Part shown: positions 12,301-20,589 of the stretch, piece by piece
Layout: every line of letters begins with the position of its first letter
Position numbering within the stretch: the first letter of the stretch is position 1
NCBI GenBank assembly: GCA_964019695.1
Contig: OZ026525.1
Span: 60,792,253 to 60,856,252, forward strand
From: Loripinus fragilis
Taxonomy: Eukaryota > Mollusca > Bivalvia > Lucinida > Lucinidae
DNA: 64,000 nucleotides
Direction: 5' to 3'
Translations under genes and position numbers: made by a program
Notes under the pieces: generated by a model
What the model saw: the letters and a program-made list of their open reading frames with translations, nothing else
The model's database searches: none
Told to the model about the DNA's origin: nothing

Positions 12301-12919
12301 AAAGAACCGTCTCATTGAGACTGTTCTTTTGAGTACCCACAACATATGTTTTGGTTGAGAAATAAGAAAATCAAATTTTCGTTACGCACTCTTAACTAAA
12401 GTCCTGTATGCTAAATATTTTTGCTTAAAAATCAGGACCAATGCCCATTTTTAATATTGCACAGACACAAATGGTAATATTTCACCTTTTCCACCAAGAT
12501 ATACTTTCTTTTCAGTACCTATGATGCAGAAAAGATGAACAAAATTGATCAGTTACTCTGTCTGGACACTTGTTTTTACCTTGCAGTGTTTGAGAGCATC
12601 CTTGAATTCTTTATTTCTTATGGCCTCTCTAGCATTCTTTAAGGTAACTTTCACCTCCTTACTATCCATTGTTAATCTGAAGTGAATAAATATGGCATTA
12701 GACATTATGGGCCTCAACACGAAAAAAATCTGTCTCAAGGGTTTCTTTCTGTGCTTTCTTTTCAGTACCTATGATGCAGAAAAGATGAACAAAATTGATC
12801 AGTTACTCTGTCTGGACACTTGTTTTTACCTTGCAGTGTTTGAGAGCATCTTTGAATTCTTTATTTCTTATGGCCTCTCTAGCATTCTTTAAGGTAACTT
12901 TCACCTCCTTACTATCCAT
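229..12919 (-). CDS. SKIC3: SKIC3 (TTC37) N-terminal part, 5 coding exons on the minus strand
   Basis: Spliced reading frame join(12919..12830, 8645..8502, 6936..6845, 3483..3402, 348..229) gives 176 codons with matching phases and GT-AG introns. The start [20 protein letters not shown] and the run [20 protein letters not shown] match the known N-terminus of SKIC3/TTC37, where paired helices of the first TPR repeats begin at the initiator. Known role of the family: TPR scaffold that holds the SKIC2 helicase and SKIC8 in the cytosolic SKI complex, which binds ribosomes and threads mRNA into the exosome. The human protein is about 1,560 residues, so roughly one ninth is here and the rest lies beyond position 1. 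The first coding exon exists in two tandem copies. GCN1 lies divergently upstream. Identification is firm; exon 1 choice between the two copies is open. Confidence 0.92.
367..725. mobile_element. Palindromic MITE, family K
   Basis: Begins with TAGAGGATCTTACATGAGTG and contains AAACCACTAGTGGTTT at its axis region. Related copies lie at 21,262-21,635 and about 43,480-43,795, with fragments near 26,107 and 37,121. Confidence 0.6.
883..1112. mobile_element. Palindromic MITE, family L
   Basis: TTTACTCCAT and ATGGAGTAAA terminate a hairpin centred on GAGCATTTGCTCCTTGGAGC. A second copy is at 34,443-34,683. Confidence 0.65.
1140..2925. mobile_element. GACGG element with internal ~0.46-kb tandem repeats (family G)
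   Basis: Three long internal repeats begin near 1,621, 2,078 and 2,552, each starting AAGGTCAAC and carrying TACATACCAAGTCCCAA. They are followed by GACGGACGGACGGACGAC from 2,823 and a terminal hairpin AGCTCACCTCGGAGCCTTCG near 2,893. The short open frames in it are not conserved. The relative at 56,847 carries the other end. Confidence 0.6.
3005..3390. repeat. Degenerate palindromic repeat
   Basis: Pieces such as CATTAGAAACAG and TCAATTG recur, with a clear hairpin CATTTGTCGCCCGACTGGCG centred near 3,298. It lies just downstream of SKIC3 exon 4. No coding signal. Confidence 0.45.
3402..3483 (-). CDS. SKIC3: SKIC3 coding exon 4
   Basis: 82 nt, completes a split glycine codon and ends in phase 0. 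Acceptor CTCACAG, donor GTATGT. It encodes [20 protein letters not shown] and CDGEALQQ, which fits the helix after the second TPR. Homology of this piece is weaker; it is supported mainly by phase and splice sites. Confidence 0.78.
3484..4236. other. Intron sequence, little recognised
   Basis: SKIC3 intron 3, first part. It holds a short inverted segment around 3,550-3,590 (CAGACACTGCAGAACACAGT) and otherwise AT-rich sequence with no reading frame, RNA gene or named repeat that I can support. Confidence 0.5.
4237..5148. mobile_element. MITE family D interrupted by a second TIR element
   Basis: Outer arms CGAGGTTACATAACTC and TTTTATAACCTCATGGCC, with GCTCAACTCAACTGAG, define family D (intact relatives are about 230 bp: 22,607-22,835 and 52,904-53,129). 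Inside lies a second inverted pair, AAGAGTGACTGGAAACTC near 4,370 and GAGTTTCCAGTCACTCTA near 4,988, marking a nested element of roughly 0.67 kb. Confidence 0.6.
5149..5869. other. Intron sequence without recognised features
   Basis: Contains an inverted pair TTCAATAAAATATCG and ATATTTATTGAAAAAA near 5,450-5,485, and a 119-codon open frame from 5,476 that shows no conserved domain and lacks family signatures. I treat that frame as chance. Confidence 0.45.
5880..6265. mobile_element. Palindromic MITE, family M
   Basis: Arms include CCTCCCCAAATGAAAATTTT and its complement at 5,930, and a second inverted pair around CAGTATATCC near 6,185. The same arrangement, with the two halves in reverse order, is at 52,018-52,382. 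Confidence 0.6.
6385..6592. mobile_element. Palindromic MITE
   Basis: ACCTGTGTAAAACGGCCACT and GTGGCTGTTTTACACAGGTT face each other across an inner hairpin AGAATGCTTCTTGGAGCATT. No coding capacity. Confidence 0.6.
6609..6836. mobile_element. Palindromic MITE, family C
   Basis: Centre has two CCTGACATTGTGTCAGG hairpins, arms TGTCTGCTGAATTTTTTCAA and CAGCAGACGACAGCAG. Other copies: 13,375-13,553; 20,145-20,329; 25,429-25,635; 30,140-30,330; 39,890-40,070; 42,592-42,788; 51,655-51,815. Ends 9 nt below the SKIC3 exon 3 donor. Confidence 0.7.
6845..6936 (-). CDS. SKIC3: SKIC3 coding exon 3
   Basis: 92 nt, starts in phase 0 and ends two bases into a codon. Acceptor TTATTGCAG, donor GTAAGT. It encodes [10 protein letters not shown] through LKLLELNA, matching the GLASLYEK stretch that follows AWQ in human SKIC3. 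Confidence 0.88.
7065..7312. mobile_element. Palindromic MITE, family N
   Basis: Outer arms GGGTGAAAGTTCAAAATTTC and GAAAACTTTCACCCATGTA, inner pair GGCTGACTTTCTGTGGAAAG. A second copy at 25,655-25,903 and end fragments at 23,310 and 44,140 share TTTGAACTTTCACC. Just before it, 6,958-7,045 is a fragment of MITE B. Confidence 0.6.
7440..7945. repeat. 33-bp minisatellite with GTTACAAG core
   Basis: Unit GATGATAAGTTACAAGATTT continuing AAGGTTACAAGCT (33 bp) is perfect in the middle (about 7,665-7,830) and decays to shorter GATGATAAGTTACAA units on both sides. The open frame on the minus strand rich in [11 protein letters not shown] is a by-product of the repeat. More units of the same kind are at 8,440-8,490, next to SKIC3 exon 2. 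Confidence 0.85.
7943..8440 (+). mobile_element. tRNA-headed SINE (type 2) interrupted by a SINE (type 1)
   Basis: The type 2 SINE head GCATAGCGCAGTCGGTAACG is cut at about 7,962 by a minus-strand type 1 SINE (to about 8,126, ending GAGCCACTGCGCTCCC), after which CAGTCAGTAACATGTCTGGC resumes with B box GGTTCGCGAGTTCAATCCC and the family body to TTGACTTGGGACGTA. The flanking repeat of about 15 bp (CAGTCGGTAACGTGT versus CAGTCAGTAACATGT) is a decayed target-site duplication. Confidence 0.75.
8502..8645 (-). CDS. SKIC3: SKIC3 coding exon 2
   Basis: 144 nt, 48 codons, phase 0 at both ends, acceptor TTTCAG and donor GTATAT. It encodes [20 protein letters not shown] through GELLLAWQ, a classical TPR with the Y/A spacing and an A-Y-K-R-A-A second helix. 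Its donor is next to GATGATAAGTTACAA repeats and a SINE, which begin about 10 nt into the intron. Confidence 0.92.
8655..8940. mobile_element. Palindromic MITE, family P
   Basis: TACTAATGGATTCTTCCATC arm, with hairpin GATGAAATGCCACATTATGT at the axis. Relatives at 18,550-18,760 and 49,205-49,400. Confidence 0.6.
9185..9660. repeat. Repeat cluster with poly-G and poly-C tracts
   Basis: Includes a hairpin GATGGCTTCTGATGAAGCCATC near 9,225, then a G12 run near 9,412 followed by GGTTCGGACCCCCCCTTGC and AATCACAAGCTATATG, which recurs at 23,540-23,690. A C17 run sits at about 9,639. The short overlapping open frames have no conserved content. Confidence 0.55.
9842..10790. mobile_element. Repeat with internal ~130-bp units, and adjoining decayed repeat
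   Basis: Begins GAAGGCCCTAGGGCCCTGGA and carries repeated blocks with TTATCTAGAGCTCTGG and ATTATTTTGAATTTGGACCA at about 10,060-10,440. From 10,480 to 10,790 two related segments repeat AAAGGATACA and CTCTAGGAGGAGTTGATTTC about 180 bp apart. Confidence 0.55.
10797..11822. mobile_element. GACGG element, family H
   Basis: Bounded by CAAATCCCCACGCTCTCG and the complement-like AAAAAGCGTGGGGATA. It contains two related halves with CCCCAGGGGGCGGGG and CATATGTTTTATATCTTTCA type blocks, and a GACGGACGGACAGACGGACG array at 11,718-11,777. A second copy at 37,147-38,990 is split by a solo LTR. Confidence 0.65.
12064..12408. mobile_element. Two joined copies of palindromic MITE A
   Basis: MITE A is a hairpin with centre AAAGAACCGTCTCATTGAGA, arms with AACATATGTTTTGGTTGAGA and TTCTTACCCATCAGTTTTAA, and ends AACTAAAGGCCTG or AGGTTTAGATAAGC. 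Here one partial copy (12,064-12,218) abuts a full one (12,219-12,408). At least fourteen copies lie in the window. Confidence 0.8.
12580..12676 (-). CDS. SKIC3: SKIC3 first coding exon, tandem copy B
   Basis: Second copy of the 30-codon exon, with the same acceptor TTCACTTCAG, ATG (12669) and donor GTAAAA. The one coding difference I found from copy A is synonymous (AAG versus AAA for the lysine before DALKHC). It therefore encodes the same peptide and could serve as the sole first coding exon. If both copies were spliced in, reading would run from AAG into ATT AAC AAT GGA TAG and stop, so the two can only be used as alternatives. Either copy could also be a silent duplicate. Confidence 0.8.
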
Positions 12920-12926
12920 TGTTAAT
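12830..12926 (-). CDS. SKIC3: SKIC3 first coding exon, copy A (upstream copy)
   Basis: Codons 1-30 run from the ATG at 12919 to AAG at 12830, followed by donor GTAAAA. Upstream of the ATG is TTCACTTCAG, an acceptor-like site, so the exon probably starts at 12926 with 7 nt of 5' UTR and is preceded by an untranslated exon not located here. The coding part gives MDSKEVKV to LKHCK, the first TPR helix pair. An almost identical copy lies 250 bp further along the minus strand. Confidence 0.88.
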
Positions 12927-12956
12927 CTGAAGTGAATAAATATGGCATTAGACAAT

Positions 12957-13192
12957 ACGGGCCTCAACGTGAAAAAATCTGTCTTTAGGGTTTCCGACCA
13001 AGTAAGACTCAAACCAACCTGCTCAGCTACAGAGACTAGCTAGAACATAGAAATTTCGCTTGTAGCGAATGAAGCTATGATACTTCTCAATAAGCGAATA
13101 CAAAAAGGCGCTGATCAGACTGTGTGGATGCGCAGGCTGGTCTGCGCCTTTGTTGTTCCCAAACCCCGACGACAGGTTTTCTCAGGTTGGGG
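12957..13192. mobile_element. MITE family B
   Basis: Ends GGGCCTCAACGTGAAAAAAT and CGACGACAGGTTTTCTCAGG are inverted repeats; the body has CTACAGAGACTAGCTAGAA and hairpin GATGCGCAGGCTGGTCTGCG. Other copies: 18,333-18,560; 32,336-32,532; 39,029-39,241 (reverse); 40,945-41,186; 56,238-56,464, plus fragments. Confidence 0.75.
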
Positions 13193-13374
13193 ACAATATA
13201 TGTGCCAGTACACAAGATTTTGGTACTAATCGCATCAGCAAGCAGCGAAAGCTCAGACAAGACTGCGCATATGCGCAGTCTCGCAAGAGCCATCACTCCT
13301 TGCATACACAAAGTATGGAAGAAAATAAAGGCTCAGACCAAAATTTTTACCTCTAGCTCCACTGGCTAGATGCT

Positions 13375-13553
13375 GTATGCTGGGTAATTTTTCAATGCTT
13401 TTGTTGTCGTCTGCTGAGTTTTTTCAAAATTGACTTCTTCAAAAAAATCAGTGTCAAAAGATTTGGATCCAGATCAGGACTGACATTCAAAACTGTTTGC
13501 AAAGGTAATCAGCAGATGACAAAAGTTGTAGCTAGCATGCAAAGAGTTAAAGA
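13375..13553. mobile_element. Palindromic MITE, family C
   Basis: Ends GTATGCTGGGTAATTTTTCA and AGTTGTAGCTAGCATGCAAA; core TTTGGATCCAGATCAGGACT. The half after the centre is shortened. Confidence 0.65.
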
Positions 13554-13992
13554 GTACTGTATGTGTGATAAGCATCACATGGAGATTGGTTATGATGCTA
13601 AAAGTATCAACCCCAGACCCCTTATGAGTCTGAGCACTTTAGTTGAAGGGCTGATAATGGTTGGGGTCGAAACTAAGGGGTACAACTAAAAACCCATGCT
13701 ATCAAATGTGCATCACTGTTTTTCCTATTAACCCTTAAAGCGCCAAGAAAAAAAGCATCTGAAAATGTTGTCTGCTGAAGTCACCTTATGCAAATAATTG
13801 CCTAACATCACTGACAAATTAAGTAAAGAAGCAAACTGCGTGGACCCAGGACAGATATTGGAGCAGACTGATCTGGGTCCACACTGTTTGCCATAGAGGC
13901 TTCTTTAACATTTCAGCAGACGAGAAAAGCAGACGACTTTTGTTGCGCTTGGGGCATTAAGGGATAAACATACAAAAATAGGAACAAAAATA
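13554..13992. repeat. Intergenic, contains a decayed palindromic repeat
   Basis: A pair GAGCAGACTGATCTGGGTCC and CTGCGTGGACCCAGGACAG lies near 13,836-13,885, within sequence starting TTAACCCTTAAAGCGCCAAG and ending GCGCTTGGGGCATTAAGGG, an inverted terminal pair from 13,731 to 13,974. Nothing else recognised. Confidence 0.5.
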
Positions 13993-14187
13993 GGAGTGTG
14001 GTGGCTCAGTGGTAGATAGAGTGTTAGACTTGAGATCTAAGGATCACTGGTTAGAGACTCACTGGAGGCACTGTGTTGTGTCCTCCAGCAAGACACTTTT
14101 TACTTTCAAATACTTTTAAATCATCCTAACTTAAACATGGCTGAAAAAATGTTGACTGGGATGTAAAGCATCAACACAAACAAATAA
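13993..14187 (+). mobile_element. tRNA-derived SINE, type 1
   Basis: A-box-like GTGGCTCAGTGGTAG and body TGTGTTGTGTCC, CAAGACACTTT, ending GGGATGTAAAGCATCAACAC. Diverged; the B box is mutated to GGTTAGAGACTCA. Confidence 0.7.
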
Positions 14188-14219
14188 GCCCTTAAGTGCC
14201 AATCATGAGTCATGACTGC

Positions 14220-14370
14220 AGCGGACGACAAATTTTGTGACATCTTTTTTAGTTTTCGAAAAAAATAAGGTAGAATATTTCATGAGAATCGACTGCCTGC
14301 AGATGATTCTCATGAAATATCATGCTTCATTTGTTATCTTCGCAAATTTGCTGCAAATTATAGGTGGCGC
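14220..14370. repeat. Palindromic repeat
   Basis: AATATTTCATGAGAATCGAC and GATGATTCTCATGAAATATC face each other; the same hairpin parts with CATCTTTTTTAGTTTTCG recur at about 44,020-44,120. Confidence 0.55.
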
Positions 14371-14731
14371 TTTATGGGTAAACATATAAAGTGGTGACAA
14401 AACAGAAGAATTTTGACACTAACTTTGCAACTTCATAGATGTCAATCTATGAACATAGTCTTGCAGAAAAATTTTCCATCTAATTTTATCATACTCTGTG
14501 TGTATATATATAGGAGCAGCCAAGGCTCTGGTGATTGAGATTGTTTGGACCTTCATTGTTCGTCTCTGTGATTAGTAAAAAATATCTCCCCATGTCCTGC
14601 TGAACCTGGATTTTTCCTTTTAAAAAAATGCTGTAGATTCAGACCATCTGAACAGGATCCACACTATTTTCCACTCTGCTTGAAATTACATGCTTATAAC
14701 CGGAATGCTGCAGGATAACAGGATTATAATC

Positions 14732-15058
14732 GGGGAGGTTTGTTTGTTTGTTGCTTTACGTCCCAAGTCAACAGCTATGGTCATTGCGGGACGGTCAGTT
14801 CACCTAACCACACTTTTTCCTGGGCAAGCTTGAACAAGCAGTTAACCAGTAATTCGTGCACATACTTTCGCTTGTAACTGACAACAACCCTTCTTGAATG
14901 AATCAGCGGAAGGAGGAGAATGACGGTAGAAATCATTTCATGATCAATCTCCATGAAAGTATGGGACCGGACCGGGATCGAACTCGCGACCCCTGGATCT
15001 GCAGTCAGACACGCATCTGTAGCCAGACACGTTACCGACTGCGCTACGCGGCCCGGCA
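14732..15058 (-). mobile_element. tRNA-headed SINE, type 2
   Basis: On the minus strand it starts with GTAGCGCAGTCGGTAACGTG, carries B box GGTTCGATCCC-like GAGTTCGATCCCGGTC, then TCCCATACTTTCATGGAG and ends TTGACTTGGGACGTAAAGCA. Flanked by CGGGGAGGT on both sides (14,733 and 15,064 areas), a probable target-site duplication. Confidence 0.75.
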
Positions 15059-15247
15059 TAATCGGGGAGGTACATAAAAATAAAAGCATTCCACATGACA
15101 ATTAATGCACAATTTTGCACCATGCAGTTAATTGGTTTCATATTTTGTACATTCTCTGTGGTTGTAAAAACACTTGTACATCATGTAAGTATTTGATGCA
15201 GTTTATTTTTTAATTATATTAACTTAAATTAATTGTCAGGCCATTCT

Positions 15248-16822
15248 TTAAATTATTGGTAACACAGATGGGGCCCCCCAGGGGTTTTGGGGATCTGGGG
15301 AGAATGGCTATTTATTTTCAGGGAGCTGGGGACACTGGTAATTATTTTAGGGGAGCTAGGGAGCAAGCTCATAATTTTGGGGATATAGGGGGCCTTGCCA
15401 AAAAGCAAAAAAAATAAGGAAAAGCCTCCATTTTGTTTGATTTTTTAAAAATTTCTTCTGCTTCTGAGGGGCTAGCCCCCCAGATCCCCCCCTGGTACAT
15501 TCTAAATGTACTTGTTTTCATACTAACATGCTTATGAAAATTTTCTTGTTGATTTTTTTCGTTAAAGTTATTGATTTTTAGGTTGGTAATAGCATACTTT
15601 GGGACGCCCCAGATTGCACCATTTTTGTCAAAAAAATTTCGGGGTAGCATGCCCCCGGACCCCCTAGCAACAGTGTGACTACACAATGTTACGGGGCCAC
15701 CTGCACACCTACTATATTATCTTTATGTAATTAGCCCTTTTTAAAAGACTGTTTGACAAATGCTTATCAGATATATACTTACTGGATTTAACTGAAGTTA
15801 AACAAGCATATAGCCGCTTATAAGCAATTGTAGAAAAGACTTTTTATAGTTAAATTGTCTAGAAAAATCTAGTTTAAGCTGTTGGTAAAAACCAGCCCCT
15901 GTTCCCCAAAAGAAAAACGAATGGTATGTCTCTAAACCTCCACGCCTACTCTACCAGGTACAGCAACAACATTTTAATTAAGGATGGCCTCATATAATGC
16001 ATTTCATTGAATTTAATTATATGTCATGCATTCCATGGCTTTTATATGTCATGTATTCCATGACAAAATATTAAGTGATCATTTAGTCATGCGCTCTTAT
16101 ATATATAGCTTCATAGTTTTAAGTATGTGATTTTAATTCTACGGAAAGATAAATACATTTTAGTGAGAATTGGCTTATATTTTTGGGGATTAGGGGAGAA
16201 GCTGAACTATTTTTAGGGATTTGGGGAGCAAAGGCAAATACTTTTAGGGAGATGAGGACATTATTTGCAGGGAGACGGGGAGATCAATGCATTATTTTCA
16301 GGGATCCTGGGAGCACAGACCCCCCCTGGGGGGGGGGCCTCACAGATCTGGATTTAAATTTCTACTAGACTGTTGTAAAGAATGGCACTTAATTACCCAT
16401 TTAATGAATACCAGCGATTAGGCATTATTTTTTTACATTTACGGTATTGCAAACAGGGAAGGCCCTGATGATAGATGTTATCATGATGGCACAGCCCCTG
16501 GGGCACAGCATTGTGAGACTCACGGAGGGGTCAAACAAGCTTATAAAGATCACATGTCTTAGGTTTATTCTTTTTTGCTTTCAATTAGCAAAGCTTTGTG
16601 ACTTTAACAACTGAAATCTGGCACCAATTGTACAAATCAAAAAATGCACACCAAGGCAGGGGAAGATCCGGGGGAGGATCTCCACCCCGGCCCCTTACAC
16701 TCAAGAGGGGATAATCACGATCACATGCTCTCCCCCTCTCGAACATTCCGCACGGGCTGCAATTATCTGCTTCAACACTTTCAAATTCAAGGCTGCTCCC
16801 CCCCATCCCCCCCATAAAATAT
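15248..16822. repeat. Intergenic region with G-rich short repeats
   Basis: Two stretches, 15,290-15,390 and 16,170-16,345, consist of roughly 30-bp imperfect repeats such as ATTTTCAGGGAGCTGGGGA. They are bordered by GGGGCCCCCCAGGGG and CCCCCCTGGGGGGGGGG. Between and after them (15,700-16,165; 16,400-16,820) I recognise nothing beyond short G- or C-rich runs at 15,470-15,700 and 16,650-16,820. Confidence 0.5.
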
Positions 16823-17222
16823 GGGGGAAAATAATTTCAACTTTTAGCTAGTCTGCTGTTAGGCATTAGAGATCAGAATGTAATGAGGGGGTAATGAGGA
16901 ACTCTTTACTGTTTGATGCCTTTTTGAAGGCAGAGAAAATACACCTGGCAAATGTTGATTAGGCCACAATGAGCATCTACACGACACTGTTTTGAAGCAT
17001 CTGAGATAACCAGAATTTGACACAATGTGTAACAAGCAAAATTTTAAACACTTTTAAAATATTTGAAAAACAACCTTAATAAAATAGAAATTAAGATGGC
17101 TTTAAACATGATTTAGTAAAATACAAAAAAATAGTAGATTTTATAAAATATACCTATTTATATATCATTTTTAGAGAAAAAATCACTTTGTACTACATTG
17201 CGATAGCAATTGCACAACAAGC
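16823..17222 (+). promoter_or_regulatory. Presumed GCN1 upstream region and 5' UTR
   Basis: AT-rich sequence just before the GCN1 ATG. No TATA box or initiator can be placed with confidence, and the transcription start is unknown. Because SKIC3 starts in the opposite direction, elements here or further left may serve both genes. The call rests on position alone. Confidence 0.3.
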
Positions 17223-17246
17223 ATGGCGGACCATGTGCCAAGTTCG
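17223..17246 (+). CDS. GCN1: GCN1 coding exon 1
   Basis: Residues 1-8, MADHVPSS, donor GTAAGT. A short first exon of the MAADTQVS type is usual for this gene. Chosen as start because the ATG has a good context and the next exon joins in phase 0. Confidence 0.88.
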
Positions 17247-20200
17247 GTAAGTTGACACGTTTTACACATCTTTTCTTTAGTATTCTGTGTTATGCAACAA
17301 TAAAAGTTAAAATCCTGTCTCATTTCAGACTGCCGATGTGCTCAAGCGATTTTCGCAAAAGATAAATTCTGCTAGTACCCGAGAAAGAGTGTCGATTTTG
17401 CAAGAAGTTGTGAAATGTGTCGAAGAAACAGGTACCCCACCCACTCATTTTCACATGTAACATGTAACCTGTAAAGAAATGTCAATTATCATAAGCCCAC
17501 TTTGAATCAAAATACCGACGTTCCTGGCGAGTTTGAGCCATCGAAGTTCGACTGTAGTAGAAAAAATCTTATGTGTTAGCGTAAACAAATGGAGTATGAT
17601 CAGGAAAACACAATCACACTGCAGACAAAACCACATACGACATTGTAAGGAATAGTCACAGAACACTTACAGTAACAACTTGTGACTGACAAGATTTTTT
17701 GTTTTTTAATTTCAAATTTCGCACTCCCTGACATACTGTTCCTAATGGAGGGAGCCAGTAGTCATAGAAAGAAAGACATCAGGAAGACAATTAAAGAAAA
17801 GCAATCAGCTCTCGATCTCTTCCCCAATCAAGATGATAACAAAACTAGAAAGGATTCTAAGGTATAATAAAACAAAAAATCAAACACAGAACCCCCACAA
17901 ACAATGGGAGCAGCAATCAACAACAACAACAACAGATTTTGTTAATTTCAGCCTTGATAACCAACATTTTATTGACGAAAACAAAGAGAAAAGTGTGCAA
18001 AATTTGTTGATCATTTACCATATTATAGCATGTTGAATACATAAAAGAAATAAGAAAACGAGGCATACACATACCAAAGCGTAAATGTTACTTGATCTTT
18101 TTCAATTTTAACCAGAGTTACCGGAGCCTGCATTTAAAGGAATCCTGAAGCTGCTCTATCCTACTATAGGAATTTACAGGGATGCTAAATCTTTACGAGC
18201 TACTCTTAAGCTGGTTCAAGCTGTGGCCAAAAAACAGCCAGCATTTACCGTCAAGTTTGTGGCCACTCTTTTCAACTCATTTGCTGAGGCTCAGAAGAAG
18301 ATAGCTGTTGAGAGGTAATTTAGCCCTAATATGGGCCGCGTCCTGACAAAACCTGTCTTCAGGGTTTCCAACAAAGTGATATTCAAATTAGCCTGCTCAG
18401 CTACAGAGACAAGCTAGAACTGTAGAATGTCTAGACATTATACTTTTCGTTAAGCGAACAACAAAGGCGCTGATCAGTCTGCGCGTATGCGCAGGCTGGT
18501 CTGCGCCTTTGTTGTTCGCAAACCCCTGAAGACAGGTTTTCTCATGTCAAGGCCCATATGTACTAATGGATTCTTCATACTGGTTTGATACATTCAATAA
18601 ACTTGGGACGGTCCATTGTTTGTGTATCTATCAAGGGGTCACAGGCTATAATTCCCAAATAAAAAAATAAAAATTGTACTTTGTTCTCTGCCGTTTGTTT
18701 TTGCCTGAAGAAAAAAATGTAGACCCTGATGAAATTCGGCCAATGATTACCATGTTAACTTGCTTATATCAGGTTGTACATATACATGTACTAAGGACAT
18801 ATTTTAAAATGAGTCGCCATCAGGATAAATCTTTGTGTGTGCATATGACTGATACATACTGCAAAAATGCTCAAAGAGACAGCAAAAAAAAATACAAAGA
18901 ATTGTAATCTTCATAATTATCAAAACACGAACACCGGTTTAGATATCAAACAAACTTTTTTAGCGTAAAACTGTAAATATTTTTTATCCATCAGTTTTAA
19001 CATATTTTTTGGGTGCTCAAAAGAACCGTCGCATTGAGGAGAAATAAGAAAATAAAGTTTTTGGTACACACTCTTAACAAAAGCCCTGTTATAAACGAAG
19101 GAGGCAATTTCCTTGCTCAGAACAGCAGATGTCATTTGTCTTGGTCAGAAATGGATACCATAGCTCCAGATAAGGATTGGAGGCAATTGGGTATTTACCC
19201 ACCTCTTTTTGGCTTAATTGGGTATTTCAAATTTTGAATTGGGTATTTCAATTTTTTGTATTGGGTATCCATCTGAAAGCAAATAAGCAATGAAACCGGG
19301 CCTTGTTTCTCCTGACTTTTTTGTTAACTTTCGGTTTCACTTTCAGAAAGCACACGTGCAATATTAGTATATCTGAGATCGCTATTTCCAACTTATTTCG
19401 AAAATCCAAAGTATCTATCAATTCATCTTTGATTCTTCGAATCACAACGCGGTATTAGAGTTAGTTACGATATGATATTATTCAATTGCTCTAAGGCTTT
19501 TTCGCCCACGTTACACCATTGTTATTGTAAAGCGAGACAAATGTCGTAATCGTGTAAATATTGGGTATAGCTAAACAGCGATAAGAATGTTCCTGGACAG
19601 TTAAGAATTTAATTAACTAGATTCGGCGCCACGCCGTGTATAAATTTGTACCCAACAACAGCTTGTGATGCGAAAAACGGCAATCGCAAATTGAAAAATA
19701 TAGCGTCATACGCTACGAAAAAGTTTGGAATTGAGTATCAAGCATTTTTATTGCGTTTTTGTACGCACAGAAATGAATTTAATTGCCTTCTCAGGTCCAC
19801 GAAATTGCGTAAATATGCAATACGCAGCCTTATCTGGATCTATGGGATACCAGAGATTAGGCAATTTTGAACATTGTATTTTTATTGTAGAATAGAAGAG
19901 CACAGTTGCTCAGTAGAGTGTTAATCTTGGATGGAAAGAGTTGCTAGCTCAAGTCTCTTTGGAGACAGACACTGTATTGTATCTTTGAGCAAGTCAATTT
20001 ATCCTCTGCTTAGTACTGGTTCAACCCAGGAAGACAGAAAAATATGCGGACATTTACTGTAAATAAAAAAATTATAAAAAATTGTTAATTGGGATATAAA
20101 GCATCAACAACAAGCATTTTTTTTAAGATTATCCACAGTTTTGTCAAGAAATGCAGTCCAAACGTTGAATGTTTTTAAAAAAAAAATCAACTTTTGCAAT

Positions 20201-20551
20201 AAATTTGTTCAGGAACATTATCAGAGTGTCAAACGGTTTGGATCCAGATCAGGACGGACATTTTGTTGGTCCTGATCTGGGTCCAAACTGTTTGCAAAAT
20301 TATCAGCAGACAACAAAAGTTGCTTCTAGTGTAAACAATATTTTATTCAAATATAAAGTACATCGAGATACAACAGATACATCATATATACAATACAATA
20401 CATTTGAAAGGGATACAGAAATAAGTCTAAGACTGCTTCCCTAAAGGAATCATCTAAATAACATAATTTGATTAGCAGTTGATTTCTTGATGATGTTTCC
20501 AATTGAATTATATGTGATTACATTTTATGCAGATAGTAAATGATACTAAGA

Positions 20552-20589
<38 letters not shown>

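Larger units (their letters stand above)
12504..13003. repeat. Tandem duplication of 250 bp carrying SKIC3 exon 1
   Basis: Two units (12,504-12,753 and 12,754-13,003) share over 90 percent of bases by eye, from CTTTCTTTTCAGTACCTATG through the exon to GGGCCTCAAC, the first bases of MITE B. Unit one stops inside that MITE; unit two is continuous with the full MITE. Confidence 0.85.

Noticed and set aside
12680..12756. Truncated MITE B next to SKIC3 copy B as a separate insertion
   Set aside because: Its boundary equals the border of the 250-bp duplication, so it was copied along with the exon.
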